Shown in pieces: positions 13,371 through 24,972 of a stretch of DNA of 64,000 nt. The translations under genes were made by a program, and so were the position numbers. Each line of letters begins with the position of its first letter. Within the stretch, counting starts at the first letter, position 1. Source of the stretch: Anastrepha obliqua (lineage: Eukaryota > Arthropoda > Insecta > Diptera > Tephritidae). The notes beneath the pieces are model-generated. The model saw nothing but the letters and a program-made list of their open reading frames with translations. It did no database searches and had not been told where the DNA came from. Location of the stretch: NCBI RefSeq assembly GCF_027943255.1, contig NC_072893.1, forward strand, positions 99,889,784-99,953,783, given 5' to 3'.

Positions 13371-14046
13371 GGGGGGATTCCCATTCCCCGGCTTAAAAAA
13401 TCGATTCTTGTTTATTATACTTTCAAACAACTCTGTGCAAAATTTCATGACAAAATTCGTTAAATTGACGAAGTTATGCGTGATCAATGAACTCGGCGCG
13501 CTCCATAATACTGAGAAAGCGCGCGAGCTATAGCAATAGTTTTCTCAAAACAGCATTTTTCTATACGGCCGCCATGATATCTCGAGAACTATTCGATTAA
13601 TTGCTGTCAAATTTGACACGTATCTCGAAATAATATATGTCTCTATCATAAACTACGGAAAATAAGATACATGCATGACTTTAAAAAAAAAAAACTTTGT
13701 CTTTCAACCATCGCAGTTATATTAATTTTCGAAATTTTTTTTTTTCAATAGCTCATACTGAAACTATATTCATAAGGAATAAAATGCCATTTGAATTTTT
13801 CAATTCAGACAACCTGGAGCTGAGTTATCGTGGCAGCCAGCGACCAGGAATTTTCATAGAAATTTCACCTCGAGCGTTGTCAAAGCCACAATTTTCAAGA
13901 AAATCGACCAAAAATTGAAGTTGATTTTATACCTATAATGTATAATAAATATGGCTGTAAATTTTCCAAAAGATTCAACTGATAGTTTTCCCAATAAAAA
14001 TGCGTAAAAAACCGTATTTTTTGGCGTTTAAAATGGGAATCCCCCC
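13371..14046. mobile_element. TTAA-flanked MITE (piggyBac-like) nested in the rosa element
   Basis: A 676-bp insertion between two TTAA copies (13367-13370 and 14047-14050). The termini are inverted repeats: GGGGGGATTCCCATT at the left and AATGGGAATCCCCCC at the right. TTAA duplication is the mark of piggyBac-type transposition. No transposase frame is present, so it is non-autonomous. Confidence 0.85.
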
Positions 14047-14152
14047 TTAAATTATATGGACTGTACTATCGATTTAAATAAAAATGTCATGCATTTTTCT
14101 GAATTTTACGTTTTGAAAAACTTTGCTATACCTCTTAAAAAATCACCATTTA

Positions 14153-15139
<987 letters not shown>

Positions 15140-15440
15140 ATGTAATAAATTACATTAGAAATAAAAATTACTTTAATAAAAAATATATGTTTATATATAG
15201 TATATTAGCGATCGGTAGCGATAGTGATTAAAATTCAACCAGTTTTATCTTTATCTTTCTCTTTATCCTTCTCTCCCGGAAACTACATTTTGCCTCATCT
15301 AGAAAGGACGTTAGTTCTTAAGCATATGTATACAAGCAGAGGTGTATGCGCTCAAGGGAATCAGTCTCAAGTTGAACTGTAAACGTAACGTACAAAATAA
15401 CATAAGCTGACTGACATTAAAATTAATCAATTATGTTATA
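15140..15440. other. SMC3 3' flank
   Basis: 3' UTR candidate and intergenic DNA up to the Helitron boundary. A pyrimidine-rich CTTTATCTTTCTCTTTATCC tract lies at about 15248-15270. No gene seen. Confidence 0.5.
15144..15180 (+). terminator. polyadenylation signals after SMC3
   Basis: Three AATAAA hexamers lie 5-40 bases after the SMC3 stop codon (15144-15149, 15160-15165, 15175-15180). Which one is used cannot be told from sequence. Confidence 0.6.
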
Positions 15441-16373
15441 TCTTCTTCTTTTATATATAAAAATGAATGTTTGTCTGTATGCCATCGATGAACTCAAAAA
15501 CTACTGGACCGATTATTATACAAATTGGTATATGCACATATGTATTTTCCCACGGGGAAGAATTGTAGATTATGCTCATTGATGCCGAGTAGCAAAGTAC
15601 CAACTTTTGCCCCGTTCAACCGATATTAGCAGCCAAAAACATCAATGTCAATACCATCAACTGCACCATTCAGCATGGAATACCCAGTGAAACGACAACA
15701 TAAAATTCCATTGATACTGTGGCGAATCAAGACGAGGTTGTCAGCTATCCAACTGAATTCTTGAATTCGCTTGATTTTCCAGGCATGCCGCCGCACGTTC
15801 TTACATTGAAAATTGGCGTACCCATCATTCTCCTCCGAAATATAAATCCACCACGACTTTGCAACAGAACCAGACTCTCAGTCAAGAAAATGATGGACAA
15901 TGTTATCGGGACAACAATTTTGACTGGAAAATTTTAAAGGCGAAGACGCACTGTTGCCACGTATCCCAATGATCCCGACAGATATGCCATTCGAATTTCA
16001 ACGTTTACAGTTCCCGGTGCGACTCGCTTTCGCAATGACTATTAACAAAGCACAAGGACAGTCGTTACAAGTGTGTGGATTAAATTTGGAGAATACATGC
16101 TTCGGATTTGGAGAATACATGGCTTGCTCACATGTCGGAAAACCTTCTGATTTATTCGTCTACGCACCAGATGGAAAACAAGAAGTATTGTGTATCCCAC
16201 AGCACTTCAATAAAAATCAAATTGAAACTAAACTGCGTAATGCACAATTTTTTCGAAATAAACAAAATGGATAAAATGGTTTAGAATGAAGTGAATATTT
16301 CTGTACTGATTTTCTTTAAAGTTATTCTTCTTAAATTTATTTTATTTATTATATTTATTTGGCGTACAGCTAG
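15441..16373 (+). mobile_element. Helitron relic with intact-looking ends
   Basis: Starts with TC after an A (A 15440, TC 15441-15442) and ends with CTAG before a T (16370-16373, T 16374): the 5'-TC...CTRR-3' structure and A|T target of Helitrons. The 3' end reads GGCGTACAGCTAG. The left end carries the AAAATGAATGTTTGTCTGTA block that I associate with dipteran Helitrons. It is 933 bp long and keeps only the end of the helicase gene. Confidence 0.75.
15719..16274 (+). pseudogene. Helitron Rep/helicase (Pif1-type) C-terminal fragment
   Basis: Two frames joined by a shift near 15935: LKIGVPIILLRNINPPRLCN and TRLSVKKMMDNVIGTTILTG, then RLQFPVRLAFAMTINKAQGQ and SLQVCGLNLENTCFGFGEYM. This is the C-terminal superfamily-1 (Pif1/RecD2-like) helicase end of Helitron proteins: the TINKAQGQS block is a conserved helicase motif, and the protein runs on to SHVGKPSDLFVYAPDG. 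A short duplication (GGATTTGGAGAATACATG-like) is visible near 16080-16125. The Rep nuclease and Walker motifs are absent. Confidence 0.85.
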
Positions 16374-17757
16374 TGAGTTATATAAATAAATAAATTTAAG
16401 GTTTGTCCGCGTACTTTTCCTGTAATAATTTTAATTACGTATCCATTTTAAATCAATGTGTTTGCAATATTTTGCGCACTAGATAAAAATTCAACAAATT
16501 GAAAATAACGGAAAGTAAAAATAAAATTTAGCTTAGTTCAGCAAAAGTTTGAAAATTCGAAAATTCTTTTATCATCATTGCGCAAGTAAACATTTTTTCC
16601 CCCAATTTTGGTATTATGTGTGTTAGTAAACTCAACATACAAATTGTTTTAATTAAGTCTACCCTGTAACTAGTTAGGAATACCGCTTCCCGTTTTTGTC
16701 TCAATTATTGGTTTCCTCCATTTCTTTAAAAAATTTCGGTAAGTTTTCGCCGAGGCCTGGTATTAAGTATTTGTAAATCCATTTTTAAATAAAAAATTAT
16801 TAAAGGTTTAATATACTCTCTCTCTGTTTATGAGGTTTTTGCACACCGCAATATTTATTAAAATTTTGGAATTTCTCTATTCGGAAATTAAACCTACGAG
16901 GACAAAATATGTGCAAATATATATGTATGTATATACGGTATGTTAAGAATGAGTTTTGACAAAGAAAATGAAAATTCTTCAGCTTTGTTAAGAAATTTAA
17001 TTTATTATTTTTTCCACTTTTTGAGGGAGTGCGCAAAACAACAAATTGCCTGTCACATGCATATATATATATATATATAAATAACAGTAAATAGTCTAGT
17101 AAAAAGTTCCGTACTGGACATTTCTATGCTCGGGCAAATTTCGAAGTCATTATTTTTTGTTCTCTCTTAGTAGGTAAAAATTGAATTAGTATGTTTCCTT
17201 CCGTATGAAGTTGTTCAATTGGGAAAAATGCACATAGTATGTATGTATATGTGACTTAATCGTTTCTCGTTTGTATCATCTTTTTCATGTTGTCGTATTT
17301 TACTTAATTTCTTTAATTATACGAGTACTCTTACTACTGGACCACTTATGAGCCTTATAAAATCTATAGTTTCGCTTGATATCGATGCTGTTTTGCCGAG
17401 ATCTCTGCTTGTGTCTAAGATTAGATAATTTACAATTAGGTTAAATACTTCTTGTTACAGCTTCTGTAATAATAGGCTTAATAATAAAGTAATGAAACGA
17501 ATATTTATAAAGTAAGTTTAAAGTCGCTCAAAAATCGCGTTGAAATCGGCAAGTCAGTTGCTCTTTAGTCCGAATCACTAACTTTAAACGATCCGACAAC
17601 TTTTGTTCTGGTCTACAATACTTACCATTTGAACTAACGATTGTACAAATCATTGTACAAACTTATTATTTACTACCTATTAAACTTATTATTTGATAAC
17701 TTTTGGAATTTGGGGAATTTCAAATGCAGATATTATTGACAAAATTTATATTTACAT
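16374..17757. other. AT-rich intergenic DNA
   Basis: No gene or transposon recognised. There is a (AT)n microsatellite at about 17059-17080 and a short tandem pair around 17640-17690 built on ACTTATTATTT. Confidence 0.5.
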
Positions 17758-17775
17758 GGAGTTACCGAACAGCAT

Positions 17776-18771
17776 ATTGTGCAACGTAAACGCTTAAGAA
17801 ACGGCAAAGGTTCGCCAAGAAATTACACTTTCAAATATTACTTAAAAACTACTCACGGAAATGTTTCAGTATGTAAAAAATTATTTTTGAGTACTTTTAA
17901 TATATCAGTAGGCCGATTACAAAGTATTTTAAAATGTAAAAATATTGGAAGTGATTTGCGTGGATCTTTTAGGAAAATTAATGAAGAGAATAGAGAAGCC
18001 GTAAAAAATCATATTAAATCTTTTCCTCAATATTTTCCATTCTCATTACACAAGGTCTCATAATCCAAGTAGAAGGTACTTACACCCTGAATTAAATGTT
18101 ACTAAAATGTTTAATTTATACGAGTACCTGGAAGAGTGTAAACAAAAAAATGTAAGCAATGTTAATACATACATTATATGTAGAAAATTTTTAAAAACGA
18201 ATTAATTTACATTTTCATCACCCACAAAAAAAAACTTGCCAAAAAAGTTATCAATTGAATATTAAAATTAAAGCATCTTGTAATACGGAAGAAAAGGATT
18301 AACTCACGGAAGAGCATAATATTAATTTAAGATGTGCTGAATTGACCAGAAAATCATTAAAAGAAGATCAAGATTTGGCCCGAAATAATCCAAATGTATG
18401 TATATTTCGCTTTTTCATTCGACTTAGAAAAGGCGTTACATTTTCCAATAGGTTGTCATAATTTTCACAATAATGAAGTTTACATGTATGCCTGGGATGA
18501 AACTGTGGCATCGAGAGGTTCTCAAAAAGTAGTATCTTGTATATTAAAACACCTCAAAAATTTTAAAAATCAGAAACATATCGTAGCTTACAGCGATATG
18601 TGTACTGGGCAGAACAGGAATATAAAAGTGGCAGTAACATGGTTGAAAATTGTGCAGTCGGCAGATATTATTGACCATAAGTTTTTAGTATCAGGACATT
18701 TATTTTTGCCAAATGATAGTGATTTTGGAGTAATAGAAATTGCTTTGAGGAAAAATAATTTAATGTAAGTC
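17776..18771 (+). pseudogene. relic of an insect repeated-gene family with CTGQNRN motif (DUF7869-like)
   Basis: Two open pieces with a broken middle. The first (17779-18063) has CKKLFLSTFNISVGRLQSIL and NHIKSFPQYFPFSLHK, then out of frame HNPSRRYLHPELN (near 18059). The second (18394-18768) has FDLEKALHFP, YMYAWDETVASRGSQKVVSC, HIVAYSDMCTGQNRN and GHLFLPNDSDFGVIE. From memory these blocks belong to a large family repeated in insect genomes, carrying a domain I recall as DUF7869. The Asp in AYSDMCTGQNRN and the GHxFxPND block look like the acidic/His ligands of an RNase-H-like nuclease, which would make it a transposase. That is inference. The central part has stops. Confidence 0.6.
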
Positions 18772-18866
18772 CCCCAGGATTACTATTAAACCATAAGAAC
18801 ATGTCGAAAGAGTAACAAATGTATATAATTAACTAAAATGAAACGTGAAGATTTTTTTTTTCTAAA

Positions 18867-19908
18867 GGGTGGTTAAATTTCAAGGGCCGATTGAACCACA
18901 CCTAAACGTCAAGCTTTTTTCTGCTTTTCATTTGACATTTTTCAATTTCAGACTAACTCAATTTGAACCATGGAAAGATACACAAACGAGCAACGCGTTA
19001 AAGTTATTCAGACATATTATGAAAACAGGCGTTCAAATCAAAATGCATATCGCGCCCTTCGTGATTTTTTCGGTCAATTTAATCGTTCAAATGTGCGTAC
19101 AATCGGAAAGAGCAAACCGGGTCGGTAGGAGCATTATGATGATGAACATTATGCATAAAGGCTTGCATTTACACGCTTACAAGGTGCAATTGACTCAAGA
19201 ACAAAAGCCTCTTGACCATTTCAATCGTCGTCAATGGTCAGAATGGTGGCAGGAAATGGCAACAGTGAATGACCAATTTTCGAAGAAAATCATCTTCAGT
19301 GATGAGGCACATTTTCACCTCAGTGGATTCGTCAATAAGCAGAATTGCCGCATTTGGGCGAATGATAATCCAAGACTGATTGCCGAAAAACCAATGCACC
19401 CACAAAGAATGACTGTTTGGTTTTGTTTTTTTTTTCCAAATTAAGGCCGGTCAGGCAGTTACTGTGTATAGTGTTCGCTATCATGAGATGGTAACGAACT
19501 TTTTATGGCCCGAATTGGAAGATCTGGATGTGGTTTCCACAGGATGGTGCCATTTGTCGCACAGCTAACGAAATAATGGCTCTTTTGCGCGAAAAATTTG
19601 AAGGCCGAATAATTTCACGTTGCGGCGATGTCAATTGGCCGCCAAGATCATGTGATTTGACACCGTTGGACTTCTTTCTTTGGGGTTATTTGAAAGAAAA
19701 GGTGTACGTCGATAAGCCAGCAAAAATTCAATAGCTAAAGGATGAGATAATTCGACACATTAACGGCATAGAACCCAATTATGCCTCAGCGTCATCGAAA
19801 ATTTGGACCATCGGATGGAGGTGTGCCGCCGAGGCCGCGGCGGCCATTTGGCCGATACTTTGTTCCATATGTAATTGAGCCATACCAATATTATCATAAT
19901 AAAGAGAA
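18867..19908 (+). mobile_element. rosa-type (DD41D) element, second copy
   Basis: The left end AAGGGTGGTTAAATTTCAAG (near 18867) resembles a rosa-type terminal repeat. Transposase pieces in three frames: MERYTNEQRVKVIQTYYENR (18970-19030), LHLHAYKVQLTQEQKPLDHF with KIIFSDEAHFHLSGFVNKQN (to 19440), and DGAICRTANEIMALL with WPPRSCDLTPLDFFLWGYL (19540-19690). The second-to-third Asp distance is again 41. A poly-T slip at about 19425-19437 and a deletion break the frame. The right terminal repeat is missing; the sequence runs into a LINE-head fragment. Confidence 0.8.
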
Positions 19909-20003
19909 ATGTTCACTAGACAGGACTAGTTTACTGGGGCGGCAGCCCTTGGGCGGGAAAAGCCCGAGTCATTCCGATAATGAGAACCGGCTGCCATGGG
20001 AAT
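19909..20003 (-). repeat. LINE 5'-leader fragment with three-way-junction module
   Basis: Near-identical to the segment at 26411-26504, which lies in the 5' leader of a zinc-finger LINE. On the minus strand it reads ATGGCAGCCGGTTCT... with the 7-bp pair GGCAGCC/GGCTGCC enclosing two small hairpins, and ACTAG...CTAGT beyond. It stands alone here without the LINE body. Confidence 0.7.
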
Positions 20004-20601
20004 GTGAATGAATGTTTATATGTATTACCTTTATGGTTGATTTATAAATCAGTTCATATCCAGTATTTCTGAATTATTTAATTTATATTTTCATTTTATA
20101 TTACTAAATTTCTAAATATCAAATATAAAAAAACGCACTACATTAAACCATGTATAATTAAAGTAATGTTAAAAAATTTTACCGAGCTTTCCTGATTTGA
20201 AATTGTGGCATAAATAAAAAGATTGTGCAAGGTGCGGAAAAATATGGCAGAACAAGGCTTGAATATGAATTCAATATACGCCACAAAAACCACATGAATT
20301 ATCTCGTCGACTGTACTCATCAATTATGAGTCCCTCAGTAGCTTGAAATTTCTTATTAGCTAATCTCGAATCAGCGCTGACGCCATATCAGACTGTTGCA
20401 AATAATTTCTTTAAGAAACTTTTCCCATGTGCCCCATAAACTGCTTATACAATACTATAAAGTATTCCATTTGCGGTATAATCGCAAATATAAAACCAAC
20501 TTTTAGCATTAAAACTAATTAGATTAAAATTTTTACTCAGAAAAATTAATAAAATTACTATTTTAAAACGAATTTCTGTACATAACACTCCAAACATAAG
20601 A
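20004..20601. other. intergenic DNA / 3' side of the membrane-protein gene
   Basis: AT-rich, no gene recognised. No AATAAA was found on the minus strand close to the stop codon at 20602. Confidence 0.5.
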
Positions 20602-21207
20602 TCATCTTATAGCAAACGCTGCTTCGTTGACGGCATTTAAAGCGAAAATTTCGTAAAAACAGAGCTCAATATTTTTAAATTCCAGGTATGATATCTCGTA
20701 GGGTGTTATTAATCGGCTTAATACAAATTCATTGCAAATTATTAACGCAGCAAATCCAAATATCCAATAGCACTCGTCTATAGCAAATGATAAAACGCAT
20801 AACAATGCTGAGCTGTACATTACAGATATACCAGACACAATCTTTTTGATTTTCATATGTTTCCAATGTGCAAACGTTGAAATTACGGCTAAGGTTGCTG
20901 CTCCGTATAAGAATATACCAGTCGTCACGTCCGCAAGTTGACATGCATCTTTTATAACCAAAATAGGAATTATATTTAGTTGAAACATAATTATTAAATC
21001 CCACACGGATGACTTAAAAAGCGAGCCATTAGGATTTGTGAAGGAGAGAATCCCCAGAATGCCACACAACATTTGTATTGCAAACATTCCTCGGCTAAGA
21101 GTTGCCTCCTCTTCTACCCATTTTAAAGCCCATCCCGAAATTATAATAATACATATATTTGCTGCACAGAGCACAACCCCACAACCAAAATTTTGAGAAA
21201 AATTCAT
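20602..21207 (-). CDS. six-helix membrane protein of unknown function
   Basis: An intact 201-codon single-exon frame among decayed transposons, so probably a host gene. I do not recognise the family. Six hydrophobic segments are visible at about residues 8-27 (VVLCAANICIIIISGWAL), 40-57 (MFAIQMLCGILGILSF), 67-86 (WDLIIMFQLNIIPILVI), 93-111 (GIFLYGAATLAVIS), 121-141 (SGISVMYSSALLCVLSFAI) and 144-165 (WIFGFAALIICNEFVL). Short loops and a charged HWKHMKIKK loop lie between helices 4 and 5. There is no cleavable signal peptide; helix 1 starts seven residues in. The ATG at 21205-21207 is the first in frame and has a purine-rich context (GAAATGAA). It is transcribed towards SMC3. Confidence 0.75.
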   Translation of the reverse strand: MNFSQNFGCGVVLCAANICIIIISGWALKWVEEEATLSRGMFAIQMLCGILGILSFTNPNGSLFKSSVWDLIIMFQLNIIPILVIKDACQLADVTTGIFLYGAATLAVISTFAHWKHMKIKKIVSGISVMYSSALLCVLSFAIDECYWIFGFAALIICNEFVLSRLITPYEISYLEFKNIELCFYEIFALNAVNEAAFAIR

Positions 21208-21846
21208 TTCAATAGTTCATCGTTTAGAGATTAAGAAGAACATCGATACCTCGATACATCAACCAATATTGGAAGTACACGACCGATATTATGTATAGAA
21301 TAACAACATAAAGTACGTTCACTTATGCAGTAATTAGCAATAAATCCACAATATTAATGTACATGTTCACAATGGTAGATTACCGGCAAAATAAAAACTA
21401 AATGAAATGAATGCCGGCAAAGAAAATAGGTCTGTAAATATATTGTAATTGTAATAAAATTTTTGTTAAATACATATTATTAATTATGGATTCATTTTAC
21501 AGAAAAAAGCGAGTGTCCATAAACGTTTTGTCCTCTTATTACTTATTATAAAATGTAATATAGAATATCTCATGCGCATTGCTGCCATAATTTTTTGCAA
21601 CCTCAGTAAACGTCGCTTACGGATTTGCTCCAACTGTTTATTGTGCTATTAAATAAGCTATTTTTTCTCTTTGTCTTTTCTTCATATCGTTAATAATAAT
21701 TAAACAAACCAAAAACACCGAATATTCAACCAAAATAATTTGTTTAAGGAAAAACCTCCCAAAGCTGTATTAACAGCTGATTGTCAATTTTGCAGGTAAT
21801 CTGCCATATGTGAACGGGTAGATAAATTTGGTCGATTTATAGGTGA
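21208..21846. other. upstream flank of the membrane-protein gene
   Basis: AT-rich DNA with no gene. It should hold the promoter of the 201-aa gene, but no TATA or initiator element stands out. GAGTGTCCATAAACGTTTTG (near 21512-21531) resembles Tc1-type terminal sequence and may be the left end of the next element. Confidence 0.4.
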
Positions 21847-22547
21847 TTAATTCATTTGTGAACGAATTATAATGCCCATTTTATCCGCACTTTGTACTAA
21901 ATTATCTTTTAGCAGATCCAGATACATCTCTTTATTCATGTTTCCCTCGATAAATGCTAAATTTCCGACATCTGAATAGGACAAGCAACCCCATACTATC
22001 ACACTGCCCTCGCTGTGTTTAACTGTAAAGCGCAAATTACATGGTTGAACAGCGGTGTTTGGTTTTATCCAAACGCAGGATTTCCCATCAGACCTGAAAA
22101 GGTTAAATTTGCTTTCATCCGCAAAAACAACGGACTTCCAGAACGAAATGTCTTTGCTCAAATGTTGTCTGCAAAACTCTATTCTTTGTTTTCTATTACG
22201 AGCATTAATTAATGGCTTAATTCGGGCAGTCCTTCCATGAAAATTTTCTTCGCGAAGAACTCCGCGAACAGTTTCAGGGTTACAAATCTTGCCTAAGTAT
22301 TTTTCGACTTCGTTCGTTAATTTTGGAGCTTTTAAATCCGGAAAATCGAGGAAAAATCCACCACTTATCTGCATCATTAAATATTTTATTTAGCGCAGAT
22401 CTGCCTTATCTTCTATCTTGTTTTCGTGGCGAAACCTTTTTACAATGTGCTGGGCAGTTGAGGAACTATTAGCAACAATTTCTGCAATTTCTCTTTATAA
22501 TGACGAATAACGTCTTCCCTTTTTTCAAGTGAGGTCCGTTTTCTCAT
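21847..22547 (-). pseudogene. Tc1-like transposase, truncated
   Basis: Minus strand. It starts MRKRTSLEKREDVIRHYKE at 22547, then a frame break, then a long frame (22377-21847) with KLTNEVEKYLGKICNPETVR, RKQRIEFCRQHLSKDISFWK, VVFADESKFNLFRSDGKSC (first catalytic Asp) and EGSVIVWGCLSYSDVG. It stops at SQMN just where the second Asp (QDNDPKH-type) should follow, so two of the three catalytic acids are missing. CACAGCTT-type terminal sequence lies at about 22855-22874, ending CACTG before TATA. The C-terminal third is lost. Confidence 0.8.
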
Positions 22548-24029
22548 TTTTCTTTACAAACATTTTTTGAGAATGACTTAAGTCGCTAAGCTAAACAGAA
22601 AAAAATACTTTTCGCCGTTTTTGCATTCTCAGAGAAAATAAAAAAAAACATTGCATCATTTAAGCTGTGAGCATATTTTGATGAGAAAACTATTTGTTTC
22701 TACATTTTTTTCAGCAAGCTTTGTTTTGTTATTGTTCTTTCTGCAGTGGTAAACAGTACATACCTACATATCTCATTACAAGTCGTATACATTTTCTTTA
22801 TTAAATTTAATAAACATCGAGTCATATTCTTTTTTCTAAAAAAAGTATTACCTACATAAAGCTGTGAGTCACTGTATATAAAAAGTGGTTTTGCATGATC
22901 GATTTCATAAGTCGATCTTTTTAAGCTTGAGAGATTTCTATGTACTCGATAAATTTATAACCTATTCAATCGTATTACACACATCTGTGTCTGAGCCTAT
23001 TTTAAGCCTCTGTTTACTATAAATATATTGGATATAAAGAATTGTGTCGCGATAGTTTATATTTATTAGCAAATTATGTATTTTCACAACTGCCTTATTT
23101 ATTCGTTAACCTAAGGTACAAAAATATTAAAGTTGTAAATTATGAAAGTTGTATATGATTTTAAGTAGTGTTGTGAATAAGCACGGACAAATCGTTTGTG
23201 TAATTCTTATTTACGAATAAATATCATAATGAGAAGAAATACTGTGAGTATAACAACAAGTAAACATATATTTTGCTTAGTATTTATCTAGTTTACGGCC
23301 TGGATACCAAGATCGGTCAAAAATTGTCGAATGGGGGGTGGAGGGCTTTAGTGTAATACTGCATGAGCTTGCATGAGCAATTGTGGGTAGAGTATATTGA
23401 TACATTTAATGAAGCTTGGAAATAATAAACTTTTCATTACTACCACAATATACTTGGATGTGGGGCGGAGGGGGCGTGAGCAAGAAAGAGCAATGTCACA
23501 CCATTATAACTATGAAAGTCCGAACCTCCTAGGGTCCCTATAAAACCTCCAGACAAAGCTTAAAAAATAGGGTTTCTAGGACCGTATTTGCATCTTGTAC
23601 TGAAATGTATAAAGCAATTCTGAACCCAACAAGCATTTAACTTAGGTTTTATAAATCATACTATTTATGAAAATGTTGTTTTATCGTAAAATTTATAAAT
23701 GCCGCTGCCGAAAAATTGGCTGGGATTTTCTATAATGTAACATGGGTAATTTTAGGCAAGCTATAATGTCTTATTTAATGAAACTTGGTGGAAATGTTAG
23801 GGAGATGAACAACCTTAATAGCTCCCAATTAGTCCGGAAATAATAGTTTAATAATTATTTGCCTTCAAAGTGCCCTCGGGAACTTCACTATAGTTTAGTA
23901 CATTATAATATGTATTTTTCTATATCAACACTTTCCAATTTTCAACGCGAATAAGAATTAATTGGAATTGAAAACAGTTAGTGTTGCCGGATGAATGCAA
24001 ATGAATATAAAAATGTGAACAAAAATGAA
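22548..24029. other. transposon end and unassigned AT-rich DNA
   Basis: 22548-22874 is the non-coding 5' end of the Tc1-like element, with a repeated AAGCTGTGAG at about 22661 and 22858. From there to 24029 no gene is seen. G-rich stretches lie at 23332-23350 and 23460-23480, and the region reads like an old unclassified repeat. Confidence 0.4.
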
Positions 24030-24147
24030 GTTGTTGTTGCTGTAGCAGCATAAACATTCCCCATACTTACATACGGGGAATGCTGCTCGAGTGACAGTCC
24101 TTGGCCGGATATAAATCCGGGTCGTTTCGGTAACGTAGAACCGACTG
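24030..24147 (-). mobile_element. short structured retroposon, copy 1
   Basis: Minus strand. The tail (ACA)n lies at 24030-24039, preceded in sense direction by a hairpin with CATTCCCC/GGGGAATG arms and by the three-way-junction module (CCGGAT/ATCCGG hairpin, conserved GGTTCTACGTTACC). The first bases of the module are missing, and the sense start abuts a minisatellite. No convincing target-site duplication is seen here. Confidence 0.75.
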
Positions 24148-24178
24148 AAAAGGAGTTCTTTGCGCCCACACGAAAAGG

Positions 24179-24462
24179 AGTTCTATGCCAAAATACTGAG
24201 TATTGCGTAACCGAAGTTGGACTTATAAGGTTTATTTTTTGGAAGCGCGGCCGAAGGACGTTCACGCGGCTAGTAGTTCTATACAAAAATACGGTGGATG
24301 CGTAGCCGAAGTTGGACTGGGGAGGGTGATTTTTGAAGCGCGGCCGAAGGCCGCCAACGCGGAAAATAGTTCTATACAAAAATTCTGCGGATGCGTAACC
24401 GGAGTTGGACTGATGAGCGTTATTGTTTTGAAGCAAGGCCGAAGGCCGCCCACGCGAAAAAA
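24179..24462 (+). repeat. minisatellite, three ~95-bp units
   Basis: Units start with AGTTCTATRCC/ACAAAA at 24179, 24275 and 24368 (periods 96 and 93). Each holds a GCGTARCCGRAGTTGGACT block, and the GCGGCCGAAGGCCGC palindrome is perfect in the second unit. A partial unit tail precedes the first. The open frames across it are a by-product of the repeat. Confidence 0.85.
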
Positions 24463-24972
24463 AATCCAAGTAAAAATTTTACAAATTTACAAAAACCCTC
24501 CTAGTCGACGCTCCTGTAAAATTCAATTTTATGTAAATTTATATTTTCGAAAAGGTTTCTCAATTCTAAACTAAATAAAAAAATACTGCAGATTTGCAAA
24601 GTGAACGTGTCTGCATGCGAACTTCGTTCTTATTTCAGCTGTCTGGCAACACCAACTTTTCGCTAAATTACACAACTTTAACAATAAATGACTTAAAAAC
24701 TATAAGCATGCGGAGGGTACGGTTTTCAGTTTTAAGATGGGGATACACCTCTCTATCCCCTCTTACAATCTTTTTTTCAATTTTCAATTTTTCGCGAAAA
24801 ATGTATTATTTTTATAAAAATTTTATTTTATAAAAATTTTTTTTTTTTGTAACACGTATATACATATGTATATTGTGAAACAAAAATGCGTCGTAGGTGA
24901 TAATTTGGCCTAAAAATCGCGTGAATCTTATTCCAAATTTTCAGTATTTGTAAAAATATATGCTTAAAATTA
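24463..24972. other. unassigned AT-rich DNA
   Basis: No gene or named repeat. Long A/T runs occur near 24815-24850. Confidence 0.4.

Larger units (their letters stand above)
12560..14152 (+). mobile_element. rosa-type (DD41D) Tc1/mariner element carrying a nested MITE
   Basis: Ends share the inverted repeat GGTGATTTTTTA (left 12565-12576; right, as reverse complement, near 14136-14148) next to TA dinucleotides. The interior has an N-terminal start MNRLTNEQRLQIIEFYY (12670-12720), then a deletion, then the catalytic domain. Without the TTAA-flanked insertion (13371-14046) the element would be about 0.9 kb. It is an insertion in the last SMC3 intron. Confidence 0.8.

Noticed and set aside
16800..17036. 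78-codon minus-strand frame
   Set aside because: Low-complexity AT-rich DNA, no motif, no splice context.
24203..24574. Overlapping frames on both strands over 23978-24574
   Set aside because: Produced by the GC-rich tandem repeat with unit lengths near a multiple of three; not a gene.
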